A stretch of 28,500 nt of DNA from JALOAT01 sp041677345 (GCA_041677345.1 JBAYQE010000028.1:1-28500), one strand, 5' to 3'. Positions 1 through 8,077 are shown, counted from the stretch's first letter. A program made the numbers and translations. The notes: a model not told the origin generated them from the letters alone.

Positions 1-1
1 A

Positions 2-370
2 GGCATCATCACCTACAAGATCGCCGCCCATGCCGCCGACCTGGCCAAGGGCCATCCCGGCGCGCAGATCCGCGACAACGCCATGAGCAAGGCGCGCTTC
101 GAATTCCGCTGGGAAGACCAGTTTAACATCGGCCTCGACCCGGACCGCGCCCGCGCGTACCACGATGCCACCCTGCCCAAGGAGGCGCACAAGGTGGCGC
201 ATTTCTGTTCCATGTGCGGTCCAAGCTTCTGTTCCATGAAGATCACCCAGGACGTGCGTGATTACGCCAAGGCGCATGGCCTCGACAGCGAAGAGGCCTT
301 GCAGAAGGGCATGCAGGAAAAGGCGGCGGAGTTCGTGAAGGCCGGCGCCGAGGTTTACCGCAAGGCCTGA
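2..370 (+). CDS. thiC: Phosphomethylpyrimidine synthase ThiC, C-terminal part (gene starts outside the window)
   Basis: Radical-SAM enzyme of thiamine synthesis that converts aminoimidazole ribotide to hydroxymethylpyrimidine phosphate in the cytoplasm. The visible 122 residues are the C-terminal end: an ARFEFRWEDQFNIGLDP stretch, a YHDATLP stretch, and then the diagnostic iron-sulfur motif CSMCGPSFC (C-x2-C-x4-C), followed by the usual short helical tail. The frame is open from base 2, so the gene enters from the left. A stop at 368-370 is followed directly by a REP-like inverted repeat and then yajD on the same strand. Identity is secure from the cysteine motif and its surroundings; only the last fifth or so of the protein can be seen. 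Confidence 0.96.
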   Translation, partial: GIITYKIAAHAADLAKGHPGAQIRDNAMSKARFEFRWEDQFNIGLDPDRARAYHDATLPKEAHKVAHFCSMCGPSFCSMKITQDVRDYAKAHGLDSEEALQKGMQEKAAEFVKAGAEVYRKA

Positions 371-376
371 AAGATT

Positions 377-444
377 TGTAGGAGCGGCCTCAGGCCGCGA
401 TTTCGCCGCGCCGTGAAGAATCGCAGCCTGAGGCCGTTCCTACA
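377..444. repeat. REP-like inverted repeat pair between thiC and yajD
   Basis: Two 26-base arms (377-402 and 419-444) are inverted copies of each other with 24 of 26 positions matching. Each arm starts TGTAGGA(G/A)CGGCCTCAGGC. Inside each arm the segment GGCCTCAGGCC is itself near-palindromic. This is the layout of a paired REP element (BIME-like), and similar TGTAGGAGCGGC repeats are known from Pseudomonas and Xanthomonas relatives. It may form a large hairpin in the thiC mRNA 3' end and could slow decay or terminate transcription. No RAYT transposase gene is visible in the window. Confidence 0.75.
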
Positions 445-466
445 CAATACGGGAGAGGTGTGTGCA

Positions 467-853
467 ATGGCCGAGAAGAAGAAATCCATGGACAGCAGCC
501 GTCTCGACCGCGTGGTGGCCGAGGCGCGCCGTGAGGCGGACAAGCGCATGGCGGGTTATCGCGAGCAGTCACTGCGCATCCATCCCTGGATCTGCGGCCG
601 TTGCGGGCGTGAGTTCACCCGCCAGAACCTGCATGAGCTGACGGTCCACCACAAGGACCACAATCACGACAACAATCCGCCGGACGGCAGCAACTGGGAA
701 AACCTCTGCCTGTACTGCCACGACAACGAGCACCAGCGCTACGTGGATCAGGTGCGTGGCCATGGCGGCAGCAGCTCGTCGGGAGAAAGCGCGCCGGCCA
801 CGTTCAATCCGTTCGCCGACCTCAAGGACATGTTGTCCAAGAAAGACCCGTAA
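467..853 (+). CDS. yajD: YajD family HNH nuclease domain protein
   Basis: A 128-residue protein matching the E. coli YajD pattern along its length: a YREQSLRIHPWICGRCGREF block, TVHHKDHNHDNNP with the catalytic-type histidine pair, GSNWENLCLYCHDNEH, and the C-terminal NPFADLKDML signature. The four cysteines (CxxC twice) should hold a structural zinc and the HH...N...H residues form the HNH beta-beta-alpha metal fold. Members are predicted nucleases, but the cellular role of YajD is not established. The start at 467 was chosen because GAGAGG lies upstream at a suitable distance and because the longer reading from 413 would run through the REP-like repeat. It lies 96 bases after thiC on the same strand. 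Confidence 0.9.
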   Translation: MAEKKKSMDSSRLDRVVAEARREADKRMAGYREQSLRIHPWICGRCGREFTRQNLHELTVHHKDHNHDNNPPDGSNWENLCLYCHDNEHQRYVDQVRGHGGSSSSGESAPATFNPFADLKDMLSKKDP

Positions 854-1155
854 GGGCCCACACCGTTGGGCGAATGCCTGCCCAAAAACCAAACCCGACA
901 CCGGGTCACGGAGCGCACAGGGGAGGGGTGCACGGGCTAAGTGCCTGCGGCGCTGTGTTGATTCCAGTCCGGCGATTAGGATTGCGTCCGTTCGCCTGCT
1001 TGCGTACAGTCGCAGCGCACCCACCGGGTGCAGGCGTTTCTCCCTCCACGGTTCTCCCGCGGGTGATGCATGCGCCACAGCGGCGCTTCGGACCCACGAT
1101 TCCACGCCATCCCTTTTGCTTGAAGGTGCGCCGTGTGCGCGCCATGAGGAGTTCC
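854..1155. other. Intergenic stretch upstream of the first rhlE
   Basis: About 300 bases with no convincing gene on either strand. A small perfect hairpin, TTGGGC (866-871) and GCCCAA (880-885), sits just after yajD but has no T-tract. The helicase reading frame stays open through this stretch, but the encoded residues do not resemble the helicase family, so it is more likely a long 5' leader. Long cold-responsive leaders are known for some DEAD-box helicase genes; nothing here proves that. Confidence 0.4.
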
Positions 1156-2517
1156 ATGGCTTTCGCTTCCCTTGGCCTCGTGCCTGACATCGTGCGCGCG
1201 GTGACCGAACACGGCTACACCACGCCCACCCCCATCCAGGCCCAGGCCATTCCCCTGGTGCTCGCCGGCAAGGACGTGCTGGCCGGCGCCCAGACCGGCA
1301 CCGGCAAGACCGCCGGCTTCACCCTGCCCATGCTGCAGCGCCTGCAGGGTGGTCCGCGCCGCAAGCTGCGCGCGCTGGTACTCACGCCCACGCGCGAACT
1401 CGCGGCGCAGGTGGAGGAGAGCGTGCGCACCTACGGCAAGCATCTGCCGCTGCGTTCCGCGGTGGTGTTCGGTGGCGTCGGGATCAACCCCCAGATCGAA
1501 AAACTGCGCCAGGGCGTGGACATCCTGGTGGCCACCCCCGGTCGCCTGCTGGACCTTGCCGGCCAGAAGGCCGCGGACCTGAAAGGCATCGAGATCCTGG
1601 TGCTGGACGAGGCCGATCGCATGCTCGACATGGGCTTCATCCATGACCTGCGTCGTATCCTCGCCCTGCTGCCCAAGCACCGCCAGAACCTGCTGTTTTC
1701 CGCAACTTATTCCAACGACATCAAGAAACTGGCCGAACAGTTCCTGCACAACCCGGAATACGTGGAAGTGGCGCGTCGCAACACCGCCGCCGAGACCGTG
1801 CAACAACAGGTCTACGCCGTGGACCAGAAGCGCAAGCGCGAGCTGCTGTCCTACCTCATCGGCAGCAACGACTGGCGCCAGGTGCTGGTGTTCACGCGCA
1901 CCAAGCACGGCGCCAACCGCCTAGCCGAACAGCTGGGCAAGGACGGCCTCACCAGTGCCGCCATCCACGGCAACAAGAGCCAGGGTGCGCGCACGCGTGC
2001 ACTGGCCGACTTCAAGAGCGGCGCGGTGCGTGTGCTGGTGGCCACCGACATTGCCGCGCGCGGCCTCGATATCGACCAGTTGCCGCACGTGGTGAATTTC
2101 GAACTGCCCAACGTGCCCGAGGACTACGTGCACCGCATCGGCCGCACCGGACGCGCCGGTGCCGAGGGTCACGCCATCTCCCTGGTGTGCGCCGACGAGC
2201 GTGATTACCTGAAGTCCATCGAGCGGCTGATTCGCCGGACGCTGCCACAGGCAACCATGCCCGGCTTCGAACCGGGCACGGCGGGGAGCACTGAATCCGA
2301 ACCGGAGGACCGCCGCCCGCCGCGGCCGCGCCAGGGCACGCCGCGTCGCCGTGACGGCCAACAAGGCAAGCCGCGTCCCCGTCAAGCGGGGCAGGGTAGC
2401 CATGGCAGCGGCAATGAGGCGCGCGGGAATCAGGGCAATCGACGCGAGGTCAACGGGAACCGCGCCATGCCGGAGAACCGCCGCAAGTCGCGGTCGGCAC
2501 GCAACGATCGGACGTGA
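1156..2517 (+). CDS. rhlE: RhlE-type DEAD-box ATP-dependent RNA helicase (first copy)
   Basis: A 453-residue RNA helicase that unwinds short RNA duplexes using ATP, expected in ribosome assembly and RNA turnover. Motifs in order: MAFASLGL start and TTPTPIQ Q-motif (residues 22-28), Walker A AQTGTGKT (45-52), PTREL (78-82), ATPGR, DEAD (151-154), SAT (182-184), ARGLDI (301-306) and HRIGRTGR (326-333). The last 85 residues are a low-complexity tail rich in Arg, Gly, Gln and Asn, likely an RNA-binding extension. I chose ATG 1156 because family members begin MSFxSLGL and because GAGGAG precedes it by 4 bases; ATG 1144 is an in-frame alternative. A second RhlE-type gene lies at 6562. Assignment to RhlE rather than another DEAD-box subfamily rests on the N-terminus and the tail. 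Confidence 0.93.
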   Translation: MAFASLGLVPDIVRAVTEHGYTTPTPIQAQAIPLVLAGKDVLAGAQTGTGKTAGFTLPMLQRLQGGPRRKLRALVLTPTRELAAQVEESVRTYGKHLPLRSAVVFGGVGINPQIEKLRQGVDILVATPGRLLDLAGQKAADLKGIEILVLDEADRMLDMGFIHDLRRILALLPKHRQNLLFSATYSNDIKKLAEQFLHNPEYVEVARRNTAAETVQQQVYAVDQKRKRELLSYLIGSNDWRQVLVFTRTKHGANRLAEQLGKDGLTSAAIHGNKSQGARTRALADFKSGAVRVLVATDIAARGLDIDQLPHVVNFELPNVPEDYVHRIGRTGRAGAEGHAISLVCADERDYLKSIERLIRRTLPQATMPGFEPGTAGSTESEPEDRRPPRPRQGTPRRRDGQQGKPRPRQAGQGSHGSGNEARGNQGNRREVNGNRAMPENRRKSRSARNDRT

Positions 2518-2872
2518 GCGGGATTGAGGCGGGCTGCGCCCGCGAAGGGTGGGTGGATGGGCCGCGAATGAGCGGCTGGCAACCCCGCTACCCTAGGTGT
2601 CGATCCCGAGAGACCCTCCCCGTAGGCTGCGGGCTTTGCGCCCTTACCTTTCAGTAAGTTTGCTCATTGCAGCCTGGAAAAGAGCCTAGGCCACTGGCCG
2701 CGGTTTCACCCATCACGTCCATCTTAGAATTTGCCTGCACCGAAGCCGTATGCGCCAGCGTGCCCGTCGCTAGCGCATGCACGGTTTTCTTGGCCGCGTC
2801 GCCGCCCACGCTGCGCCTCGGAACTGATGGCCTACCTTTGCAGAATAAGCGTGTGCAAGGGAGGAATTCCCG
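2518..2872. other. Intergenic stretch between rhlE and the YihY gene
   Basis: 355 bases without a convincing gene. A perfect small hairpin, GCGGGC-TGC-GCCCGC at 2529-2543, follows the helicase stop by 11 bases but has no T-tract, so it is a weak terminator candidate at best. The stretch 2600-2720 is less GC-rich than its surroundings; I see no tRNA, riboswitch core or clear promoter in it. The ribosome binding site AGGGAGGA of the next gene is at its right end (2858-2865). Confidence 0.4.
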
Positions 2873-4213
2873 ATGGCAGATACGACAGGCCACCAGGCAG
2901 AGAAGCCCACCCAGTTCGGGGGCCGTGCGTGGCGCGACGTGGGGAAGCGCACCCTGCGCGAGGTAAAGAGGGACCGCCTCTCCATGATCGCGGCAGGCGT
3001 GGCGTATTACGCCTTCCTTGCACTGTTTCCCGCCATCGCCGCCATGGTGTCCATCTATGGCATGGTGGCCAACCCGGCCGACATCCAACAAGCCGTGCAG
3101 GGCATGAGCGGCGTGCTGCCCCAGGAAGTGGTGAGCATCGTCAGCCAACAGATGTCGTCCATTGCCGCGAGTTCCGGTGCGGCGCTGGGCATCGGCGCGG
3201 CGGTGAGCATCCTGCTGGCACTCTGGAGCGCGACCAAGGGGACCAAGGCGCTCATGGAAGCGCTGAACATCACCTATGACGAGGAGGAGTCCCGCGGTTT
3301 TCTGCGTCTGAATGCGGTGGCGCTGCTGCTCACCATAGGCGCCATCATCGGCGTGCTCGTGGCCGCGGCGGGCGTCGTGGCACTGCCGGCCGTGATCGGC
3401 ACGCTGGGTTTGCCGGACATGCTTTCCACCGTGCTGCAGTGGGCACGCTGGCCGGTGCTGGCGCTGGTCGTGGTGGCCGGCCTGGCCATCCTGTACCGCT
3501 TCGGTCCGAGCCGGGCCACCGCGCAGCTACAGTGGGTCAGCTTGGGCGCCGTGGCCGCGACGCTGCTGTGGCTCGTTGCGTCGGGCCTGTTTTCGTTTTA
3601 CGTCGCGAACTTCGGTTCCTACAACAAGACCTACGGGTCCCTCGCCGCCATCGTGATCCTGCTGTTGTGGTTCTACATCTCCGCCTTCGCGATCCTCATG
3701 GGCGCCGAGATGAACGCCGAGTCGGAACGTCAGACCGCACGCGATACCACCACGGGTGAAGCCGTGCCCATGGGCGCGCGCCAGGCGGCCATGGCCGATA
3801 CCACGACCGGAGCAGGCCAGGGGAGGCGTACGGAACGCCCGCGCCGCAGGAGAGAGGCGCCTGCATCGACGGAGAGGTCACGGCAACCCGCCTATGCCCG
3901 CGGCAAGGATGACGGGCGGCTGCGTCCCCTGGAACAGGATGTAGAGCGTGCCCGTGCCGCACTCGGCACGACCCTGAGTGCCCTCAGCGCGCGTATCACG
4001 CCCCATGGCGCAGCCGACACGGTGATTGACCGTATGCACGAGGCTCGCGACTTACCCACAGCGGGCAAGACGGGCCGCGGCACCTACGACTATCTGCGAC
4101 GTGAGCGGCCGCTGCTGGCCGGCGCCTTGGGCATCGCCGTGGGTGCGGCGCTGGCCCAGCGCACCCCGCGCACCAGGCCACCCAGCGAGATCCGCGGCGA
4201 AGGGGCGCCATAG
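2873..4213 (+). CDS. YihY/BrkB family inner-membrane protein with a DUF3618-like C-terminal tail
   Basis: A 446-residue membrane protein. Residues 20-290 are a YihY/BrkB domain (once called ribonuclease BN, now regarded as a membrane protein of unclear function): the AGVAYYAFLALFPAIAAMVS first helix (41-60), the LALWSATKGTKALMEALNITYD signature (115-136), several further helices, and the closing GSYNKTYGSLAAIVILLLWFY block with the MGAEMNAE end. After this comes a charged, disordered linker (about 291-350), a segment DVERARAALGTTLSALSARI (356-375) that resembles the amphipathic helix of DUF3618 proteins, and a final hydrophobic glycine/alanine helix (413-428). AGGGAGGA lies 7 bases before the ATG. 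Typical YihY proteins are about 290-330 residues, so the tail is an addition. The DUF3618 likeness is my reading of the pattern, not a search result. Confidence 0.87.
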   Translation: MADTTGHQAEKPTQFGGRAWRDVGKRTLREVKRDRLSMIAAGVAYYAFLALFPAIAAMVSIYGMVANPADIQQAVQGMSGVLPQEVVSIVSQQMSSIAASSGAALGIGAAVSILLALWSATKGTKALMEALNITYDEEESRGFLRLNAVALLLTIGAIIGVLVAAAGVVALPAVIGTLGLPDMLSTVLQWARWPVLALVVVAGLAILYRFGPSRATAQLQWVSLGAVAATLLWLVASGLFSFYVANFGSYNKTYGSLAAIVILLLWFYISAFAILMGAEMNAESERQTARDTTTGEAVPMGARQAAMADTTTGAGQGRRTERPRRRREAPASTERSRQPAYARGKDDGRLRPLEQDVERARAALGTTLSALSARITPHGAADTVIDRMHEARDLPTAGKTGRGTYDYLRRERPLLAGALGIAVGAALAQRTPRTRPPSEIRGEGAP

Positions 4214-4304
4214 CATCGGGTCGCCGAGTCTCGACGCGCCTTCGGGGGCGGCCGCCTGAGACCGTCCGGTACTAGTCTTGACTCAGGCAGACGGGAGATC
4301 GGGA

Positions 4305-4781
4305 ATGCATCCGCTCCTCTGGCTGGGCGTGGCAGCGGGCGTGGGCATCGTGGCGGGCATGCGCAGCTTCGTCGCACCCGCGGTGGCGAGCCGCAAGCTC
4401 GCGCAGCACCCTGCGAAGCATGCGGGTGCGGTGGAGCGCACCCTGGCATCGCCGCGCACCAGCCAGGTGCTTACGGCGCTCGCCATCGGCGAGCAGATCA
4501 TCGACAAGATCCCGGGCGTGCCGCCACGCACACGTGCCGCGGCCCTGGCCGTGCGGGCCTTGGCCGGGGCCGCCAGTACCGCTCCCATCGCCATGCGCCA
4601 TTCCCTGCGCCTCGCACCGGTATCGCTGGTGGGTGCTGCGGCCGCTGTGGTCGGTGCCTTCCTATTCGTGCGTGTACGCAGCCGTCTCGCCGCGGGCACG
4701 GGCCTGCCCGACGCCATCATAGGCACGGCGGAGGATGCCGCCGCTATCGCGGCGGCAACCCGCCTGCTGGACAAGGTTTGA
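4305..4781 (+). CDS. DUF4126 family membrane protein
   Basis: A 158-residue small membrane protein. The GMRSFVAPAVASR stretch near the N-terminus, the GEQIIDKIPGVPPRT stretch in the middle and alternating alanine/valine/glycine-rich helices match the DUF4126 pattern. Three to four membrane segments can be seen (about residues 3-20, 82-100 and 105-125 with weaker ones between). No function is established for the family. ATG 4305 is preceded by GGGAG at 7 bases; a TTG at 4278 in the same frame would add nine residues but has no ribosome binding site. It follows the YihY gene by 91 bases and precedes the ychJ-like gene by 56 bases, all on the plus strand, so the three may be co-transcribed. Confidence 0.8.
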   Translation: MHPLLWLGVAAGVGIVAGMRSFVAPAVASRKLAQHPAKHAGAVERTLASPRTSQVLTALAIGEQIIDKIPGVPPRTRAAALAVRALAGAASTAPIAMRHSLRLAPVSLVGAAAAVVGAFLFVRVRSRLAAGTGLPDAIIGTAEDAAAIAAATRLLDKV

Positions 4782-4837
4782 TCCCGGGCTCGTCGGCGCT
4801 AAGGTGTGCCTTCCCGTTCCGCCGAAATGCCGAACCC

Positions 4838-5302
4838 ATGAACCCGTCACCTTCCGCGTGCCCCTGCGGCAGCGGCACCGCCCTCGCCGCGTGTTGCGGC
4901 CGCTTCCTTTCCGGTGCGCCGGCACCCACTGCCGAACGATTGATGCGTGCGCGCTACAGCGCCAACGTGCTCAATGACGCCGCCTTCCTGCGCACGAGCT
5001 GGCATGCCTCCACCTGTCCGGAACACATCGACCCCGCGCAGGGCCCCGTCTGGCTGGGTCTCGAGATACGCACGGTGACGGGTGGGCAAGCGGGCGACGT
5101 GACCGGCACCGTGGAGTTCATCGCCCGTTACCGCGACGGTGCCCGTAGCGACGCCTTGCACGAAACCAGCCGTTTCGTACGGGAACAGGGGCGCTGGTAT
5201 TACCTGGACGGCCATATCCACGCCACCGCGGCGGAAAAGACCGGCCGCAACGATCCCTGTCCCTGCGGCAGCGGCCGCAAATTCAAGCGCTGCTGTGGCT
5301 AG
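4838..5302 (+). CDS. ychJ: YchJ family protein with N- and C-terminal SEC-C zinc motifs
   Basis: A 154-residue protein with the YchJ (UPF0225) layout: N-terminal CPCGSGTALAACCGRFLSG zinc knuckle, the LMRARYSAN block, an NTF2-like middle with WLGLEI and GTVEFIARYRD, HETSRF and WYYLDG, and the C-terminal SEC-C motif NDPCPCGSGRKFKRCCG. SEC-C motifs bind zinc and in SecA contact SecB and ribosomes; the role of YchJ itself is not established. The length is close to the E. coli protein of about 150 residues. No strong ribosome binding site precedes ATG 4838, but the cysteine motif begins eight residues in, so a later start is unlikely. The gene is convergent with the AsmA-like gene on the other strand. 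Confidence 0.9.
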   Translation: MNPSPSACPCGSGTALAACCGRFLSGAPAPTAERLMRARYSANVLNDAAFLRTSWHASTCPEHIDPAQGPVWLGLEIRTVTGGQAGDVTGTVEFIARYRDGARSDALHETSRFVREQGRWYYLDGHIHATAAEKTGRNDPCPCGSGRKFKRCCG

Positions 5303-5418
5303 TATCGCTGGCCCGCGCAGTGCCGAGGCCCAGGAGACTTCGCAACAGCCATGAGCCCGGTCTCGGCCGGGGTGACGGAAGTAGGGATGCCGACCCTCGC
5401 CAGGGCGACGGGTGTGCC

Positions 5419-6222
5419 TTACTCGAACAGCCGCTTCCCTTCTTCGAGTAGCCGCTGACGCTGTTCTTCGATGGCGCGGCCGGATTCCTCTTCCAGGCGC
5501 TGACGCTCCTCTTCGAGGCTACGGCGTGCCTCCTCTTCGAGACCCTGTACACGTCCGATGGCGGCATCGAGCTGTTGCCGGAACTGCGCGGGCAGTTGGT
5601 CGCTGCGCGCCACTTGCCGCAGTACCTCGCGCGAGAGGATGCCGGTAAGTTCGGCGATGGTCACTCCATCCCTTTCGGCGCCCACGTCATGTAGCGCAAT
5701 GGCCGGCACCTCCACCTGCGTGCGTCCGCGCTCGCCCAGCTCGGGGGCGAAGATCGCGTCGGCGTTTACACCTTCGATGTGCAGTTCATCGATGATGAAG
5801 CGCTTTTCCCCTTCTGTGGCTGGCGCTTGCTCGCCACCCAAGCGCCGCACGTTGTCGAGGATCTCCGCATAGTTGGCCCGTCCCGCTGCACGCTCCAGGT
5901 TGAGCTGGAGGTCGTTCACCATGAGCCGCGGCACCCGCACCACATCCGCCAGCAATGAACGGGGATGCACGCCGAGTTCGAGCACTTGCACCATGAAGAT
6001 GTGCTCGGCTTCATATCCCGGCGGATTGTCCACGCGCAGGTCGTGCAGTCTGAGTTCACCGGAGAAAATCCCCAGCCGGAGCGCGCCGACCTGCGTGGCC
6101 ACGCCCGTGGCATGGGTGGCGCCCTGTTCCACGGCGCGTTTTGCTATCCAGTCCAGGGAGAGCCAGACAACGACGACGGCGATCGCCAGGAACACCAGTA
6201 CACCCAGCACAAGCTTCTTCAC
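5419..6222 (-). CDS. AsmA/DUF748-like membrane-anchored protein with coiled-coil C-terminus
   Basis: A 267-residue protein with one N-terminal membrane helix (about residues 3-22), then a beta-rich segment reading ATGVATQVGALRLGIFSGE and LRLHDLRVDNPPGYEAEHIF, the pattern of AsmA/DUF748-type proteins that face the periplasm. From about residue 205 on it is a highly charged Glu/Gln/Arg coiled coil built from repeats of the form RQRLEEE. AsmA relatives take part in envelope lipid handling; for this short form the role is unknown. I chose GTG at 6222 because GGGGGAG lies 5 bases upstream and the start then falls directly before KKLVLGVL; a GTG at 6249 would add nine residues. The coiled-coil end suggests oligomerisation or a partner in the periplasm, which is inference. 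Confidence 0.75.
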   Translation of the reverse strand: MKKLVLGVLVFLAIAVVVVWLSLDWIAKRAVEQGATHATGVATQVGALRLGIFSGELRLHDLRVDNPPGYEAEHIFMVQVLELGVHPRSLLADVVRVPRLMVNDLQLNLERAAGRANYAEILDNVRRLGGEQAPATEGEKRFIIDELHIEGVNADAIFAPELGERGRTQVEVPAIALHDVGAERDGVTIAELTGILSREVLRQVARSDQLPAQFRQQLDAAIGRVQGLEEEARRSLEEERQRLEEESGRAIEEQRQRLLEEGKRLFE

Positions 6223-6561
6223 CGCCACTCCCCCGCGGCGCAACGCCACGCAGCCTTCTTTGCGAAAACCGTAGCTACACGTACTTCGGCCGCAAGTCTC
6301 TTCTCATGGTGGTGATCATGACGTATGAAGAATCCATTGCCTTGGAAGGGTGATTCCGAGTAGACTTCGCGGCCTTCTCCCTCTGCGGAGAAGTGTACGT
6401 TCCTGACCTCTCTTTCCCACATCGCGTGCGGTTTCCCGGTTGGCGACGTAAGCGCTGCACAGCGCAACGAACCGCATGGCACGCCACCGTAGCCCGCCTC
6501 TTCGGTTCTCCATCCATATCATCGTGTCCGCCCCTGTGGCAGGGAGCGGCGAGGACGTCCT
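6223..6561. other. Divergent intergenic region with a possible promoter and hairpin before the second rhlE
   Basis: 339 bases between the minus-strand AsmA-like gene and the plus-strand helicase. It holds a possible promoter at 6337-6366 and a perfect 7-base hairpin, CTTCTCC (6374-6380) and GGAGAAG (6387-6393) with a 6-base loop. If that promoter is used, the helicase mRNA carries a leader of roughly 190 bases. I see no gene in it. Confidence 0.45.
6337..6366 (+). promoter_or_regulatory. Possible sigma-70 promoter of the second rhlE
   Basis: TTGCCT (6337-6342) and TAGACT (6361-6366) are separated by 18 bases. Each hexamer matches four of six consensus positions. The distance to the start codon (about 195 bases) implies a long leader, so this remains a weak call. 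Confidence 0.3.
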
Positions 6562-7812
6562 TTGTCATTTTCTTCGCTCAATCTGGGCGCGCCGTTGCTG
6601 CGCGCCATCGAAAACCTTGGTTTCAGCGAACCCACCGAGATCCAGCGCCAGGCCATCCCCGTGCTGATGACCGGCCGTGACCTCATGGCCTCTGCGCAGA
6701 CGGGCACCGGCAAGACCGCCGCCTTCGTACTGCCTGCATTGCAACGCCTGCTGGCGCCGAGCGACGCGCGCGGCATTGGCCCGCGCATCCTGGTGCTCAC
6801 GCCCACCCGGGAATTGGCCACTCAGGTGGAAGAAAACGTGCGTGAGCTTGGTCGTTTCTCGCGTCCGGTCACCACGAGTGTGGTGGGTGGCGTCCCCTAT
6901 CCGCCGCAGATCCGCGTCTTGTCCCGCCCCGTGGACATCCTGGTGGCAACGCCGGGCCGCCTGATGGATCACATGGAGCGTGGCCGCATCGACTTCGGAC
7001 GCCTGGAACTCCTGGTGCTGGACGAGGCGGATCGCATGCTCGACATGGGCTTCCTCGACGATGTTCGCCACATTGCCGCCGCCATGCCGGCAGCCCGCCA
7101 GACCGCACTGTTCTCGGCGACCCTGGAAGGGTCGGTGCTGACTGTGGCGAAGGAACTGCTCAAGGAACCCGCGCGCCTGCAACTGGCCGCCGCGGCCATG
7201 CGCCACGAGCGCATCACCCAGCGCGCCCATCGCGCCGATGACCTCGCCCACAAGCACGCGCTGCTGGCGCACATCATCGGTGCCGAGGAACTGGACCAGG
7301 CGGTAGTCTTCACCGCGACCAAGGCCGGCGCCGAAACCCTGGCGCAGACCCTCTCCGAGCAGGGCCATGCCTGCGCGGCACTGCATGGGGACATGGGCCA
7401 GCGCGATCGCAAGCGCACCGTGGACCGCATGCGCCGTCGGGAGGTCCGCCTGCTGGTGGCCACGGATGTGGCAGCGCGCGGCCTCGATATCGCCGGCATC
7501 AGCCATGTGATCAACTTTGACCTGCCCATGGCCGCGGAGGATTACATCCACCGCATCGGGCGCACCGGCCGCGGCGGCGCCAGCGGTACGGCCATCACCT
7601 TCGTGGGGCCCGCCGACCGTCCCAAGCTCGGACGCATCGAACGTCTCACCGGCAGCCGCCTCGAATATGCGGTGATTTCGGGACTGGAACCGCGCCTCGA
7701 ACCCGTGCGCCGGCGTCCAGCGGGTCCGCGTCGTGACGGTCGGCATTTTTCCGAACGCGGCAATCGCCGACCCAACGGCCCGCGCCGCAACGAGGGCTTT
7801 CGCCGCGCCTGA
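6562..7812 (+). CDS. RhlE-type DEAD-box ATP-dependent RNA helicase (second copy, TTG start)
   Basis: A 416-residue RNA helicase. Motifs: MSFSSLNLG start, TEIQRQAIP Q-motif (25-33), Walker A AQTGTGKT (45-52), PTREL (81-85), ATPGR (129-133), DEAD (154-157), SAT (185-187), ARGLDIAG and HRIGRTGR, followed by a short Arg-rich tail of about 40 residues. The start codon is TTG at 6562: GAGGA (6551-6555) lies 6 bases before it, and the resulting MSFSSL N-terminus is typical of the RhlE group, so the unusual start is well supported. It is a paralogue of the helicase at 1156 but shares only the core motifs and general layout; the tail is shorter and the two are about 4 kb apart, with unrelated genes between. 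Confidence 0.92.
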   Translation: MSFSSLNLGAPLLRAIENLGFSEPTEIQRQAIPVLMTGRDLMASAQTGTGKTAAFVLPALQRLLAPSDARGIGPRILVLTPTRELATQVEENVRELGRFSRPVTTSVVGGVPYPPQIRVLSRPVDILVATPGRLMDHMERGRIDFGRLELLVLDEADRMLDMGFLDDVRHIAAAMPAARQTALFSATLEGSVLTVAKELLKEPARLQLAAAAMRHERITQRAHRADDLAHKHALLAHIIGAEELDQAVVFTATKAGAETLAQTLSEQGHACAALHGDMGQRDRKRTVDRMRRREVRLLVATDVAARGLDIAGISHVINFDLPMAAEDYIHRIGRTGRGGASGTAITFVGPADRPKLGRIERLTGSRLEYAVISGLEPRLEPVRRRPAGPRRDGRHFSERGNRRPNGPRRNEGFRRA

Positions 7813-7820
7813 GACTCTCG

Positions 7821-7863
7821 GGACCACCCCGGCGGCATGAGCACCTGGGGCTCGGGGTGGTCC
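7821..7863. terminator. Hairpin after the second rhlE (terminator-like, no T-tract)
   Basis: GGACCACCCCG (7821-7831) pairs perfectly with CGGGGTGGTCC (7853-7863), an 11-base stem with a 21-base loop, 8 bases after the helicase stop. No run of T follows on either side, so it may be an mRNA 3' stabilising structure or a factor-assisted terminator rather than a classical intrinsic one. Confidence 0.45.
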
Positions 7864-8077
7864 ACCATCACCTGGCAGCGGGAGCCCCCTCCCGCCCACA
7901 GGTGCAGCGAGGCCTGTTTGGCGTCATCCCGAGGCGCGTGCTTTTCCACGCGTGGCATTCGGCGTATAAGACAGCGCTTGCGGGCAGGGGCCGCGGCGCA
8001 ACGGCAGCTCAAGGGCCTCAAGGGGTACTACACTCGCTGCGGCTTTGCACCCGCCACAACCGAAGTGAAAGGTGAAA

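Noticed and set aside
874..1155. Extension of the first helicase to a start at 874
   Set aside because: The extra 94 residues do not resemble the family, while ATG 1156 has a ribosome binding site and the usual MxFxSLGL start.
976..1908. A 310-codon open frame antisense to the first helicase
   Set aside because: No recognisable protein; overlaps the complete DEAD-box helicase on the plus strand.
6565..7899. A 444-codon open frame antisense to the second helicase
   Set aside because: Composition-driven shadow of a GC-rich gene; the plus strand carries all helicase motifs.
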